64,000 nt of DNA from Diphasiastrum complanatum. Taxonomy: Eukaryota; Streptophyta; Lycopodiopsida; Lycopodiales; Lycopodiaceae. Below the pieces are notes generated by a model, which saw only the letters and a program-made list of their open reading frames with translations, did not search any database and was not told the origin of the DNA. The translations under genes were made by a program, and so were the position numbers. This document shows positions 21,151-31,831 of the stretch, one piece after another. The stretch lies in contig CM055113.1 of the NCBI GenBank assembly GCA_029204225.1, forward strand, positions 3,239,194 to 3,303,193, in the 5' to 3' direction. Numbering within the stretch: the stretch's first letter is position 1; every line of letters starts with the position of its first letter.

Positions 21151-21967
21151 TATCATGCTTTGAGAGGGAACTGAAGAAACGAAATGTTTCTATTGCCAAA
21201 ACTTTGCTAGCTTTCAATCCTGAACCTTTCACAAAAGATGACAAGACATGACACGACACGACACAATACAAAATTACTCATGCTCCTCAACTAACGAAGA
21301 AGATCAGCCAAGTACCATGGGGTACAAATGTCAGATCAGATATCATGACATCAGCAGAAGCACTCTAGATCGTGGCTAATCTACCACTCTTGTAATTTGT
21401 GAGTAATTGTAGATGTTTAATCACTCTAATCTAGAAGTTACACGGCACAACTATATACTTTCTGTTTGATGAATAATATAGTATGCTAGTAAGCAAAACA
21501 AGAAATCAGAAGACAAAAATATAGAATACATGTCCACGAGACAATTTTGTAATAGGATTTGTAGATCCAGAAGTCTACTAGTAAGCGAGACGTAATTCAT
21601 GAGAGAACTGTATTTCTCTCACACCAACGCACTGCGTGGATCTGTCATGCAGTGCTTGAAGAATCAAGAAGATCAATAGATAATTTTGTAGTTGTTGCGC
21701 ACATTATTATTCTATATGATTATATGATCTTGAATGTATTTTTGTCTGCTGCTATTTGTGTGTCTGATTCACTTGCTCATTTAATTTTGCACTTCGATTT
21801 GATATTGTTGAATGCTATATTATTCTATTAATGTAGAATAGCAGTGTCTGTTACTCTTTGAAAGATTGTAGGAATGATATAGCCGATAGTGGCCAGCAAT
21901 CATATCTGAATTCCTGACAAACTAATCTTGTTCACGAATCCTTTCGCTTCGTGCTTCGCTTCACAAT
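21151..21967 (+). mobile_element. 3' untranslated end and probable 3' LTR of the chimeric copia element
   Basis: Non-coding sequence after the copia RNase H; the 3' LTR should lie here, but I could not find its edges because the 5' LTR is not in the window. The complete copia element (21968-27830) inserted into this sequence; it resumes at 27836. Confidence 0.4.
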
Positions 21968-22251
21968 TGTGAAAAATTGTCAACTAGTAGTATTTTTCTA
22001 ACTTGAGATTTTGTAGGCCTATGGCCAAATAAAAGTTAGAGATAGGTTCATACATGTATGTAGAGGCCCAAAGTATGTGTACACTACTTTTGAGGTCACA
22101 TTAATTAGAGGAGGTCGAGTGTGGAGCTCTTCTATTGGCTCATAATTTGGTGCATTCCTATTTGACCAAATTTCTAGGTATATGGGTGAATCCTATTGGA
22201 CCCCAATTTTAGCCTATCATAAGACAAGTGGCCAAGAGGCACTATGGCTGC

Positions 22252-22259
22252 TATAAATA
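22252..22259 (+). promoter_or_regulatory. TATA box in the 5' LTR
   Basis: TATAAATA, 285 bases into the LTR; the same box is at 27461-27468 in the 3' LTR. It is the only strong TATA in the LTR and likely sets the start of the R region. Confidence 0.75.
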
Positions 22260-22405
22260 GCCATCTCCACGAGTATGTACATATCTCATTTTCATTCTAT
22301 TGAATGAATGTTATGCTCTTTGAAGATCCATCTTCTTCTCTCTCACTTTTTTGTTCATATCTTGCATTCTAGCCACTAGAATTGTGATTTCTTTGTTGCT
22401 ATGGC

Positions 22406-22419
22406 TTCACACGTGTGAA
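22406..22419. promoter_or_regulatory. CACACGTGTG palindrome (G-box core) in the 5' LTR
   Basis: TTCACACGTGTGAA, a perfect 14-bp palindrome around CACGTG, repeated at 27615-27628 in the 3' LTR. CACGTG is the core site of plant bHLH and bZIP factors. The same palindrome is found in other LTRs of this window. Confidence 0.6.
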
Positions 22420-22621
22420 ATGCAGGTTGTAGGCTCTGAAGTACGGACAGGGACAGCAAGTTTCTGTTTGTGGAAGCTTATGATCAGATCTTGATGTTTA
22501 GTTGATGTTTAGTATGCTTAACATCACAATTTCTATCATTTTTTTCAATCTAGATGTGCATAACTTCCATGGCCAAGATCTTTATGAAACTTTAGCATCT
22601 TTTGGATCTGAGTTTTTCACA

Positions 22622-22633
22622 TGGTATCAGAGC
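22622..22633 (+). promoter_or_regulatory. Primer-binding site of the complete copia element
   Basis: TGGTATCAGAGC begins at the base after the LTR; complementary to the 3' end of plant initiator-Met tRNA. Confidence 0.95.
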
Positions 22634-23230
22634 ATTAGGCGGCCAAATGTGCAGGTTTTGCCAGATTTAGAAGAGATTTGTGGGCGAGTTTGCTTTTGTA
22701 GCATTCCAATCAAGTTTCTAGCTAAAAATCTTGTTGATTTATGTGTAGAAATTGGATCTTTGTGATCAAAACATCATTTGTATGCATTTCAATTGAAGTA
22801 GGGCGAATTCCCTCTGTACTTATCAGAATAAGGAGACAAAATTTGTTTTGGAAAGAGGGAGATGCAAGATCCAACAAGATCCTATTAGTTTTCCATTCTA
22901 GCATATAGTTTTTTGATTCAATTTCTTGCTTCTTCATGTCAAAAACTTCAAAATTGATGTAACCCTCTGATTTTCAGTTTGCTGAATGATTCAAGAGTGT
23001 ATTTCAATCTTAGGAGTGAGGGAAAAGCAAGTATATTGAGGTTTGGTCTTGGTTTGATCAAGAAATCATAAAACTAGTGGCTAAAATTGAGAAAAAAGTG
23101 AGGAAAAGAGAGAAAAAGTAAGGTTTTAGGTTCCAAATCTTTGTGATTTCTTCTTGTGTTTCATTTGTTGATTCAAGAGAGTGCTTAGTGCATTGGAACA
23201 GGTCAAAGATCAGAGATCAATCATTGCAAC

Positions 23231-26200
23231 ATGGCTACAAATGGAGGCTACATGTTGGAAAGCAATGATAGGCTTACCTCCCTCAACTATTCTACTTGGA
23301 AAGTAAGGATGGAGTCTTTGCTTGAGATGAATGAGTTGATGGATATTGTTGTAGGTGTGGAGGAGAGACCTTTGGCACCTCAAGAACAATTGAGGTATGA
23401 CAAGAGGGCAAAGAAAGCCCTTCACATGATCAAGATGAATGTGACAAATGAGCTTATCAAAGAGGTTGGTAAGTGCACATCATCTAGTGAAGCTTGGGAA
23501 GCCTTGAAGAAGGTTTATGAATCCAAGTCTACTTCTAGAGTGTTGACTTTAAGAAGGCAAATCTTTTCTTGTATGCAAAAGAAGAGTGAGAATGGACATG
23601 CTTTTGTTTTGAGAGTTAAAGCATTGAATGATGAGTTAGCATGCATTAATGATGGCATAAATAATGAGGAGCTTGTTCAAGTGATTCTCAATGGCTTGTT
23701 GGATGATCATGCTAATCTTGTTCAAAGTTATGCTATCCAAAAATGTTTACCAAGTGTTGGAGACTTGCAAGAGGTCTTGTTGGCTGAAGAATTCAGGTTG
23801 CAAACAAGAGTGGGAGCATCTTCTACATCTCAAGGAGGAGAAGAGGAGGCAATGTTCTCTAAAGGCAAGTTCAAGGGCAAAGGTAAAAGCAATTGGTCTA
23901 AAGGGCAAGACCAAGGTGAGCACTCTACTTTTGGCAAAAAGAAGGATAGATCTAAGCTAAAATGTTTCTATTGTGGAGTCAAAGGGCATTTTGCTAGTGA
24001 TTGTTTTAAGAAAAAGAGGGATCAAGGGGAAAAGCAAACCAATCTAACTATTGATGAGGGTGGGGATGAGCTTCTTTCAAATGATGCTTTTGTTATGTCA
24101 TCTTGCTTGTTGGCTAATCATGGAGACATTGATCCTTGGTGGATTGATAGTGGAGCCACTTCTCATATGACATATCATAAAGAGTATTTTTCATCTTTAA
24201 TGGCATTTGATGGTGATAGGAAGGTAATCTATACCGCAAATGATGGTGAGTGTACAATCAAGGGGATTGGCACAATTCCTATTTCACTTTCTACAAATAG
24301 GAATATAGAATTGAAAGATGTTTTGCTCATTCCATCCATTACCAAGAACTTACTTAGTGTAAGCCAAATGCTTGACAAAGGATTCAAAGTTGAGTTTGAT
24401 GGTGATGCTTGCTTGATCAAAAAGGGGTGTAGTATCATTGCAAAAGGGAAAAGGCAAGGGAAATTGTTCAAGCTTGATGCATGTGTTGTTGCTAACCAAG
24501 TTGGATGCATGGCAAATGAACAAATGTCAATTCAAGAGGTATGGCATAAAAGGATGGGACATCTCAACTACAAGGCCTTGGAGGTAATAGCCAAAAAGGA
24601 GGTAGTAAGGGGACTTCCCAAGTCTCTTACTTGCTTGAATCATGTTTGTGAAGAATGTGCTTTGTCTAAATCACATAGATTGACATATACTAGATCTATA
24701 TCTAGATCTAAGATGCCTTTTTCTCTCTTGCATTCGGATATTCATGGTGTTACTACAATTAGCAATGGAGGTGCTAAGATGTATGTAACTTTCATTGATG
24801 ATTTTAGTAGATTTTGTTGGGTTTATCTACTAAAGAGCAAGGATGAGGTGTTTGATGTGTTTGTCAAGTTCAAAGTTGCTATTGAGACTCAATTTACAAC
24901 CAAAATCAAATGCTTGAGGAGCGACAATGGTGGTGAATACATTTCTAACAAATTCAAAGCCTTTTGTGATGAGCATGGGATCAAGAGGGAGTACACATGT
25001 CCAAGAACACCACAACAAAATGGAGTGGCCGAGAGGAAGAATAGAACCTTGTGTGAGAGTGCAAAGGCAATGAGATTGAATGCTAATCTTCCTAAACCTT
25101 TTTGGAGTGATGCTTTGTTGTGTGCAAATTTCCTATGCAATAGATGGCCAAGTGTTGTATTGGAAGGAAAAACCCCTTTTGAAGCTTTGTTTGGTATGAA
25201 GCCTAATGTCAAGTTTCTAAGAACTTTTGGATGCATTTGCTACTTCAACATTACTCTTGATGATAGAACTAAGGAGGATCCATCTTCAAGAAAGGGCATT
25301 TTTGTTGGTTATAGTGAAGTAAGCAAAGCATATAGGATTTATGTTCCTTCAATCAAGAAAGTGTTCACAAGTAGGGATGTCATTTTTGATGAAAGTAACA
25401 TTCCAAAAGTTGTTTCAAGTGATGATGGTGTTGTTGCAACTAATGTGCTTGATGACAATGGAGTTGATGACACATTGGATGTGGATGTTGAAGAAGCCTC
25501 TTCAAGTCAAATTCCAAGGAGAACTCCAAGGCATAAAGTGAAACCCTCAAGGCTCACTTATGATGGCAAAGGTAAGCAAGTGGTGGATGGATCCAACTAT
25601 GCTTTCCTAACTTCTTTTGATGTACCTTCATGTGTAGATGAAGCAAGGCAAAAAGAGGAATGGATCCAAGCAATGGATCTTGAGTTTGAAGCACTTATGA
25701 AGAACAACACATGGAGATTGGTGGAGCTTCCAAAGGGCAAAAGTGCAATTGGATGCAAATGGATCTTCAAGGTAAAGACAAATCAAGATGGATCTATCAA
25801 CAAGTTCAAGGCAAGGTTGGTGGCTAAAGGTTATGCTCAAGAGCATGGCATTGACTATGAGGAAACCTTTGCACCCGTGGCAAAGATGGTGAGCATAAGA
25901 GTAATCATTTCCCTTGCAACTCTTTATGGATGGGATCTTTGGCAATTAGACATTTCTAATGCTTTCTTGAATGGTGATCTTGAAGAGGAAGTCTACATGG
26001 AGCAACCCGAGAGCTATGTTTCTCATAGCAAGCCTAATCATGTGTGTTTTCTACAAAAAAGTTTGTATGGTCTTAAGCAAGCACCAAGGAGTTGGTATGC
26101 TAGGCTTAACTCTTTTCTACTTTCTCAAAACTTCACTATGAGTGAGTATGATCATTCACTTTACTTTAGAATTAGTGCTAATGATGTTACAATCCTTCTA

Positions 26201-27181
26201 ATTTATGTGGATGACATTATTTTAAGTGGAGGGAACAAGGAAGATATAGAAGATATCAAGAAAGCACTAAAAAAGGAATTTGAAGTGCATGATCTTGGTC
26301 TTTTGAGCTATATCTTAGGAATAGAAGTAATTAGAACTTCTCAAATCACTTTTATTTCACAAGAGAAGTATGCTATTTCTATTCTCAATAGATTTCATAT
26401 GGTAGATGCAAATCCTATTGATACACCTATGGAATCACATGTAAAGCTAACTATAAGAGGTAATGAAAGATCCTTCGAGGACATTACTCTCTATAGGAAG
26501 CTAATAGGTTCTCTTATATATCTAACCATCACAAGACCTGATTTATCTTATTGTGTTGGTAGATTAAGCCAATTCATGCAAGATCCTAGCATAGAACATT
26601 GGAAACTAGGAAAGAGGATCTTGAGATACATCTCGGGAACAAAAGATTTTGGCATTGTTTATAGAGGCTCATCACCTAACTTATTTGGTTTTTCAGATTC
26701 AGATTTTGCAGGAGACCTTATGGATAGAAAATCCATAAATGCACATGCTATTTTCATAGGTGATGGAGCTATCTCATGGATGTCGAAGAAACAAGCAACT
26801 ATATCACTTTCTTCTAGTGAGGCCGAGTACAAAGCTTTGACATCATGCACAAAGGAGATGGTGTGGATCAAGAGGATGATTATGGAGCTTCATTTGCTGG
26901 ATTTTTCAGAGAGTCCAATCATCTTTTGTGACAACCTTTCAGCCCAAAGTCTAGCAAGCAATCCGGTTTTCCATGCAAGGAGCAAACATATCGAGGTGGC
27001 TTACCATTTTGTGAGAGAACAAGTGTTGGCAAAAGAGATCAAGCTTGAACATGTCCCATCAAAGGAATGTGTGGCTGATATCTTTACCAAAGCATTGGGA
27101 AAGGACTTATTTTTCAAGCATAGAACAAGTCTTGGTGTACTTTCTAAATCTATGCTAAAACTAGTTGAAGAGGGAGTGTGA
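23231..27181 (+). CDS. Ty1/copia Gag-Pol polyprotein, intact (1316 aa)
   Basis: One frame encodes all domains in copia order. Gag (1-260) starts MATNGGYMLESNDRL, has NYSTWKVRMESLL and ends with a zinc knuckle C245-x2-C248-x4-H253-x4-C258. Protease: WWIDSGATSH, Asp306. Integrase: zinc domain H439, H444, C473, C476 and core D503, D565, E601 (35 residues between the last two). Reverse transcriptase: ARLVAKGYAQ near 861, AFLNGDLEEEVYMEQ, SLYGLKQAPRSW, active site IYVDD at 991-995. RNase H: FSDSDFAGD near 1154, LSSSEAEY near 1193, CDNLSAQ, and ADIFTKAL at the end. No catalytic residue appears lost. The TGA stop overlaps the first bases of the 3' LTR. Expression of Gag in excess over Pol is not explained by any visible frameshift or stop. 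Confidence 0.97.
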   Translation: MATNGGYMLESNDRLTSLNYSTWKVRMESLLEMNELMDIVVGVEERPLAPQEQLRYDKRAKKALHMIKMNVTNELIKEVGKCTSSSEAWEALKKVYESKSTSRVLTLRRQIFSCMQKKSENGHAFVLRVKALNDELACINDGINNEELVQVILNGLLDDHANLVQSYAIQKCLPSVGDLQEVLLAEEFRLQTRVGASSTSQGGEEEAMFSKGKFKGKGKSNWSKGQDQGEHSTFGKKKDRSKLKCFYCGVKGHFASDCFKKKRDQGEKQTNLTIDEGGDELLSNDAFVMSSCLLANHGDIDPWWIDSGATSHMTYHKEYFSSLMAFDGDRKVIYTANDGECTIKGIGTIPISLSTNRNIELKDVLLIPSITKNLLSVSQMLDKGFKVEFDGDACLIKKGCSIIAKGKRQGKLFKLDACVVANQVGCMANEQMSIQEVWHKRMGHLNYKALEVIAKKEVVRGLPKSLTCLNHVCEECALSKSHRLTYTRSISRSKMPFSLLHSDIHGVTTISNGGAKMYVTFIDDFSRFCWVYLLKSKDEVFDVFVKFKVAIETQFTTKIKCLRSDNGGEYISNKFKAFCDEHGIKREYTCPRTPQQNGVAERKNRTLCESAKAMRLNANLPKPFWSDALLCANFLCNRWPSVVLEGKTPFEALFGMKPNVKFLRTFGCICYFNITLDDRTKEDPSSRKGIFVGYSEVSKAYRIYVPSIKKVFTSRDVIFDESNIPKVVSSDDGVVATNVLDDNGVDDTLDVDVEEASSSQIPRRTPRHKVKPSRLTYDGKGKQVVDGSNYAFLTSFDVPSCVDEARQKEEWIQAMDLEFEALMKNNTWRLVELPKGKSAIGCKWIFKVKTNQDGSINKFKARLVAKGYAQEHGIDYEETFAPVAKMVSIRVIISLATLYGWDLWQLDISNAFLNGDLEEEVYMEQPESYVSHSKPNHVCFLQKSLYGLKQAPRSWYARLNSFLLSQNFTMSEYDHSLYFRISANDVTILLIYVDDIILSGGNKEDIEDIKKALKKEFEVHDLGLLSYILGIEVIRTSQITFISQEKYAISILNRFHMVDANPIDTPMESHVKLTIRGNERSFEDITLYRKLIGSLIYLTITRPDLSYCVGRLSQFMQDPSIEHWKLGKRILRYISGTKDFGIVYRGSSPNLFGFSDSDFAGDLMDRKSINAHAIFIGDGAISWMSKKQATISLSSSEAEYKALTSCTKEMVWIKRMIMELHLLDFSESPIIFCDNLSAQSLASNPVFHARSKHIEVAYHFVREQVLAKEIKLEHVPSKECVADIFTKALGKDLFFKHRTSLGVLSKSMLKLVEEGV
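27167..27176 (+). promoter_or_regulatory. Polypurine tract of the complete copia element
   Basis: GAAGAGGGAG directly before the 3' LTR; primes plus-strand synthesis. It also encodes the last Glu-Gly-Val residues of Pol. Confidence 0.9.
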
Positions 27182-27830
27182 AAAATTGTCAACTAGTAGT
27201 ATTTTTCTAACTTGAGATTTTGTAGGCCTATGGCCAAATAAAAGTTAGAGATAGGTTCATACATGTATGTAGAGGCCCAAAGTATGTGTACACTACTTTT
27301 GAGGTCACATTAATTAGAGGAGGTCGAGTGTGGAGCTCTTCTATTGGCTCATAATTTGGTGCATTCCTATTTGACCAAATTTCTAGGTATATGGGTGAAT
27401 CCTATTGGACCCCAATTTTAGCCTATCATAAGACAAGTGGCCAAGAGGCACTATGGCTGCTATAAATAGCCATCTCCACGAGTATGTACATATCTCATTT
27501 TCATTCTATTGAATGAATGTTATGCTCTTTGAAGATCCATCTTCTTCTCTCTCACTTTTTTGTTCATATCTTGCATTCTAGCCACTAGAATTGTGATTTC
27601 TTTGTTGCTATGGCTTCACACGTGTGAAATGCAGGTTGTAGGCTCTGAAGTACGGACAGGGACAGCAAGTTTCTGTTTGTGGAAGCTTATGATCAGATCT
27701 TGATGTTTAGTTGATGTTTAGTATGCTTAACATCACAATTTCTATCATTTTTTTCAATCTAGATGTGCATAACTTCCATGGCCAAGATCTTTATGAAACT
27801 TTAGCATCTTTTGGATCTGAGTTTTTCACA
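27177..27830 (+). repeat. 3' LTR of the complete copia element
   Basis: Same 654 bp as the 5' LTR with no visible difference; TATAAATA at 27461-27468. Followed by the target duplication ACAAT. Confidence 0.97.
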
Positions 27831-27964
27831 ACAATCACATGGGTATAAGGAAATAATTCGAGTTTCATGAAATTGTTCATGAATCGTTCGAGATTTTGTT
27901 TTACCAGTTTCTCACCAGAGTTTTTCTAGCAAGAATTTGCATTTTCTAAGTGCATTTCTTGCAT

Positions 27965-29064
27965 CATTTACTTAGCATTTGACTCACACTAAGCAAATTC
28001 TTGGTAATAGATGGAATAAACAAGACATCCTCGAAATGAACATTCCTATTTGCAGAAAGATAAATAGGAATTGTGCCAATCCCTTTGATTGCACACTCAC
28101 CATCATTGGCCGTTTAGATCACCCTCTTGTCATCTCCATATGCCAACAAAGAAGTGAAGTACTCATGTGAGAACTTGCTCCACTATCAATCCACCAAGAA
28201 TCTAGATCTCCATCATTAACAAGCATACATGAAGACATCACAAAAGCATCATCATTTGCATCTTGAACATCCAAACCATTCTCATCAAGAGTAAGATTAC
28301 CTTGCTTGTCTCCTTGATCTCTCTTCTTCTTGTAGCACTCACTTGCAAAGTGTCCTTTGATGCCACAATAGAAGCATTTGAGCTTTGCTCTATCCTTCTT
28401 TTTGCCAATTGATCTTGTCCTTTAGACCACTTACTTTTGCTTTTGCCCTTGATGAACATAGCCTCCTCTTGATATAGATCTACCTCTTGCTTGAAGCCTA
28501 TATTCTTCATTGACCAAGATCTCTTAAAGATCAATCAAACTTGAAAAAGTTCTTTGAATAGCAAAGACTTGAACAATTTTAGCATGATCATCTAACAATC
28601 CATTAAGAATAACTTGAACAAGCTCTCCTTCCTTAATGCTTTCATCAATGCAAGACAACCCATCATTCAATGCTTTCATCCTCAAAAAAAAAGTACTTGG
28701 ACTTTCTTCATTCTTTTGCAAACAAGAATAGATTTTTTCTCCTAGAGTTCAACACTCTAGAAGTAAACTTGGATTCATGAAGCTTCTTCAATGAATTCCA
28801 AGCTTCCAAAGATGATGTGCACTTACCAACTTCCTTGAGAAACTCATTGGTAACATTCATCTTTATCATGTGTAGAGCCTTCTTGGCCCTCTTGTCATAC
28901 CTCACTTGATCTTGTTGTGTTGTTGGTCTCTCCTCCAAATCTAGAATAGTATCCAAAGCATCATTCATCTCAAGAAGTGACTCCATCCTCACTTTCCACA
29001 ATGAATAATTACTTGAGGTAAGCCTATCATTGGCTTCCAACATGACTCCAATTGAGGTTGCCAT
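27965..29064 (-). pseudogene. Ty1/copia Gag-protease, broken
   Basis: The minus-strand ATG at 29062-29064 opens MATSIGVMLEANDRLTSSNY, close to the start of the complete element's Gag (MATNGGYMLESNDRL). Gag continues with frameshifts near 28720 and 28530; the zinc-knuckle part survives in scattered frames. 28180-27965 reads TANDGECAIKGIGTIPIYLS and DVLFIPSITKNLLSVSQML, the stretch after the protease, with stops. Integrase and RT are missing. It is a cousin of the complete element, much older. Confidence 0.85.
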
Positions 29065-29940
29065 GTAGCAATGACCTGATCTTCTTTTTAAACCTATTTC
29101 AGTGCACAAAGAACTCCTTTGAACAACAACAAATGCTTTCAAAAGAAATCACAAAGATTTGAAACTATCTCAAAAATTCTCTTCTAGCACTTATACCAAG
29201 CAAATCGACACATAGAATCATGGAATCTTGATCAACCTATGATCTACCCTCAATCTAATGACTTTTGCCACTTCCTAAGATTGAAATACACTCAAATAAA
29301 GTCCAACAACCTCACTATTTAGAGATCCAATCTAAACTAGGCTTTTGTCGAAATCAGAAAAGGTTGACTTTTCCAATCTACATGCCAATGCTGAAATTTT
29401 GATTATGCAATCTAACAGCCACCACTAAGGCTAATCCAATGATGCATAAATTGGCCAAATCCAATATGTAAAATCATAAAATGGAATTGATCAAGTTTGA
29501 AAACCTATATAGGGTTTTTATCTACAAAAGATCCAATCTACAAAAGCAAAAAACTCGATTTTGGTGTGGAATCCCCTCTAGCATGCTCTAGTCTTGATAT
29601 CTTCACCAAATCATTGATAGAACTAATTTCCTCTTTCAAAACCTGAAACACAAGCTCTAATAGCATGTGAAAGATTTCAGATCATTATGATCCAATCCAC
29701 TTGAAAGATCATTGGTTAGAAAGAGAAATACACTACCAATCTCACCAATGTAAAAAAATCAGCATCTACACACAAAATGAGATGCAAACACTATTAGAAC
29801 TTGATCAAACTTGAATGAAATGATAAAGTGTTGTTGCTGACTGTACAAAACCACCAAGCTATTGTATTTCACACGTGTGGATCCAAAAATAACAAATATA
29901 GATCATTCTACACATAAAATTGCATGCAATCACAAGCATA
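29065..29940 (-). mobile_element. Leader and partial 5' LTR of the broken copia element
   Basis: Minus-strand leader follows the Gag start back to a degenerate PBS (TGCTATTAGAGC, 29654-29665), then the LTR end at 29666 (...CTTTCACA on the minus strand). The LTR is cut near 29940 by another copia fragment, so only about 275 bases remain. It holds CACACGTGTG at 29868-29880, as other copia LTRs here do. Confidence 0.6.
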
Positions 29941-30652
29941 GTGCACCAATGGATAGTCGAACCGAGAGAACCATGTATAAGCATGATCTTGTATATCCAT
30001 TTGCAAGTGATAGGTGCATCTTACCATCAGGTATCTCAACCAAGTTACACGTCCTATTTTTCAATATAGCTTCCATTTCTATTTCCATAGCTTCACGCCA
30101 CTCCTTGTGCTCCTTTGCTTTATCAAAAGTTTTTGGTTCTTAAGCCTTGAGAATAGAACCCAGAAGGGCTAGATTCATCTCTAATCTTGCAGGAGGTTCT
30201 ACTTGATCTTCTAAGCTCTCCCTGATCACTTGATTCAGGAGTATCTCCCTTATTAGCATCACTTGTTACTGACAAGTACCACTTAGGCACTCTCCTAGGA
30301 ATCTCATTATTGACCCTGTCTTTTCCAATGGCTCTTCCATTTTGACACCAATTTCTTCCTTCACTTGCACTTTGGCTTTATCATCAAAGGGATCAATTGT
30401 CAATTTTATTTGGTCATTTTGACCCATCTCATCAAAAGTAGCATCTCTGGAAATCACGATCTTTTGTGCATCTGTGTCATCCATCCTGTATGCCTTGGCT
30501 CTTTCATCATATCCAAGGAAAATACACTTAACAACTTTTGCATCCAACTTCTTTCGTTTTTCATCAGGTACATGAGCGTAAGCATCACAACCAAATACTC
30601 GTAAATGAGAAACATAAGGTTTCTTTGCAGTAAAAGCTTCGTAAACATGAAC
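29941..30652 (-). pseudogene. Ty1/copia integrase C-terminus to RT N-terminus, broken
   Basis: On the minus strand, from the right: PYVSHLRVFGCDAYAHVPDE in one frame, then KVVKCIFLGYDERAKAYRM and ISRDATFDE in the next, the C-terminal end of copia integrase. After a degraded linker, about 30135-30000 reads EHKEWREAMEIEMEAILKNR and LVEIPDGKM, the start of RT (Trp of NRTW is Cys). It differs from the complete element and belongs to another copia family, nearer the chimeric one at 18-21 kb. The right edge meets an LTR at 30655. Confidence 0.8.
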
Positions 30653-31091
30653 GTGAATGGGTTAAGCTCTTGGGGAACGGGCTCTAACCTCTTGCTTGGG
30701 TGGAAGTTACCTGTTTATGGCTGTCCAGTCTGACGTGGCGCTAGGTTGGCTTCCAACGCTCGTGACGAAGCTTTCAGTTGGTTAAGTCTGATGTAAGTCA
30801 GACCGCTTGCTTGGAATGGATGTTACTCATTTGTAACGAAGCTTCGAGTTGGTTAAGTTTGATGTATGTCGGGCGGCTTGCTTGGAGGGAAGTCACCCAC
30901 ATCGGGACCCTCGATTTGGCATGGCGCCAGGTTGGATCTCAATGTTGGTTTTCGAAACTTCAAGTTGGTTAAGTCTGATCGTTGTTGGCGAGTTGGCTGC
31001 TTGTATGTCAAGTGGGTTTGGATGGAAAGAGCTGAAGGCTGGAAAGCTAAGTCGTGGTTCCCGACTCCCTTTGGGATGCCTACGCTACATG

Positions 31092-31103
31092 TGGTATCAG
31101 AGC
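31092..31103 (+). promoter_or_regulatory. Primer-binding site (initiator-Met type) of copy 3
   Basis: TGGTATCAGAGC, two bases after the LTR end CTACA, exactly as in the minus-strand copy at 15325. Confidence 0.9.
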
Positions 31104-31179
31104 CGACTAGCCGGTCAGCTATGCGGATCTCATGGAAATGGCCACTGTTTGGGGTTCATCAAGACAAATGTTGTGCAAG

Positions 31180-31831
31180 GTGCTGCCCACAGTGTAAGCA
31201 CGGGTGCGTCCATGGTCGGGGTGGTCGGCAGAACGGGGGCTTGATGATTCAAGGTGCTGCCCTTGAGGTGTAAGCACGGTCAGTTTCCGTGGTTCGGGCC
31301 TGACAACGTTTGCACGTAGGACAGATGAGGCAATGTGCTGCCATTAGGTTGTTGTAAGCACGGTCTGTGCCTTGTGGGGTGCGGGGTGACATATTCGCGA
31401 TAGCCACCATTCGTTTAGCTATAAGGGCTATCGACCAAATTTGGTGGGGGCGTTACTGAGGCAATGTGCTGCCTAACGGTGAAAGCACGAGTGCGTCCAC
31501 GATTTGGGTGGTATGCTGCCGATCGGTTAGCTACAAGGGCTATCAACTAGATTTGGTGGGGGCATTACTGAGGCAATGTGCTGCCTAACGGTGAAAGCAC
31601 GGGTGCGTCCACGATTGGGAGGTATGCTGCCGATCGTTTAGCTATAAGGGCTATCGACTAGATTTGGTGGGGGCGTTACTGAGGCAATGTGCTGCCTAAC
31701 GGTGAAAGCACGGGTGCGTCCACGGGGGTGGTATATTCAAGGATAGCTGTCGATCGTTTAGCTATAAGGGCTATCGACCAAAAAGTGATGGGGCGTGACT
31801 GAGGCAATGTGCTGCTTAATGGTGAAAGCAC
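31180..31831 (+). repeat. Array of seven GTGCT/AGCAC stem-loops; four in ~112-bp tandem units
   Basis: The pattern GTGCTGCC - spacer - GTRAAGCAC occurs at 31180-31201, 31254-31277, 31335-31361, 31465-31488, 31578-31600, 31689-31711 and 31809-31831 (the last with GCTT for GCCT). GTGCT pairs with AGCAC; the loop varies in length and sequence. The last four lie in tandem units with starts at 31451, 31563, 31674 and 31794. The inverted copies at 2330 and 14860 have only one such unit. Confidence 0.8.

Larger units (their letters stand above)
21968..22621 (+). repeat. 5' LTR of the complete copia element
   Basis: 654 bp, TGTGAAAAATTGTC...GAGTTTTTCACA, so the TG...CA ends are part of longer TGTGAAAAA/TTTTTCACA inverted ends. 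It contains a TATA box at 22252-22259 and the palindrome TTCACACGTGTGAA at 22406-22419. Confidence 0.97.
21968..27830 (+). mobile_element. Complete Ty1/copia LTR retrotransposon
   Basis: All parts are present: 5' LTR (21968-22621), PBS directly after it (22622-22633), a ~600-base leader, one open Gag-Pol frame (23231-27181), a polypurine tract (27167-27176) and the 3' LTR (27177-27830). Both LTRs are 654 bp and I see no difference between them when reading them side by side. The 5-bp target duplication ACAAT flanks it (21963-21967 and 27831-27835). Identical LTRs, an unbroken 1316-codon frame and a perfect target duplication mean the insertion is recent and the element could still be autonomous. 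Confidence 0.97.

Noticed and set aside
22622-22633. TGGTATCAGAGC sites as parts of tRNA genes
   Set aside because: Only the 12-base primer site is present; no cloverleaf can be formed.
30778-31273. Overlapping open frames of 64-135 codons in the LTR and early internal region of the non-coding element
   Set aside because: They span the LTR end and PBS, and similar frames in the inverted copies differ; GC-rich sequence gives chance open frames.
31180-31831. CRISPR-like array of repeats
   Set aside because: Units are ~112-120 bp tandem repeats in a plant LTR element; spacers are themselves repeated.
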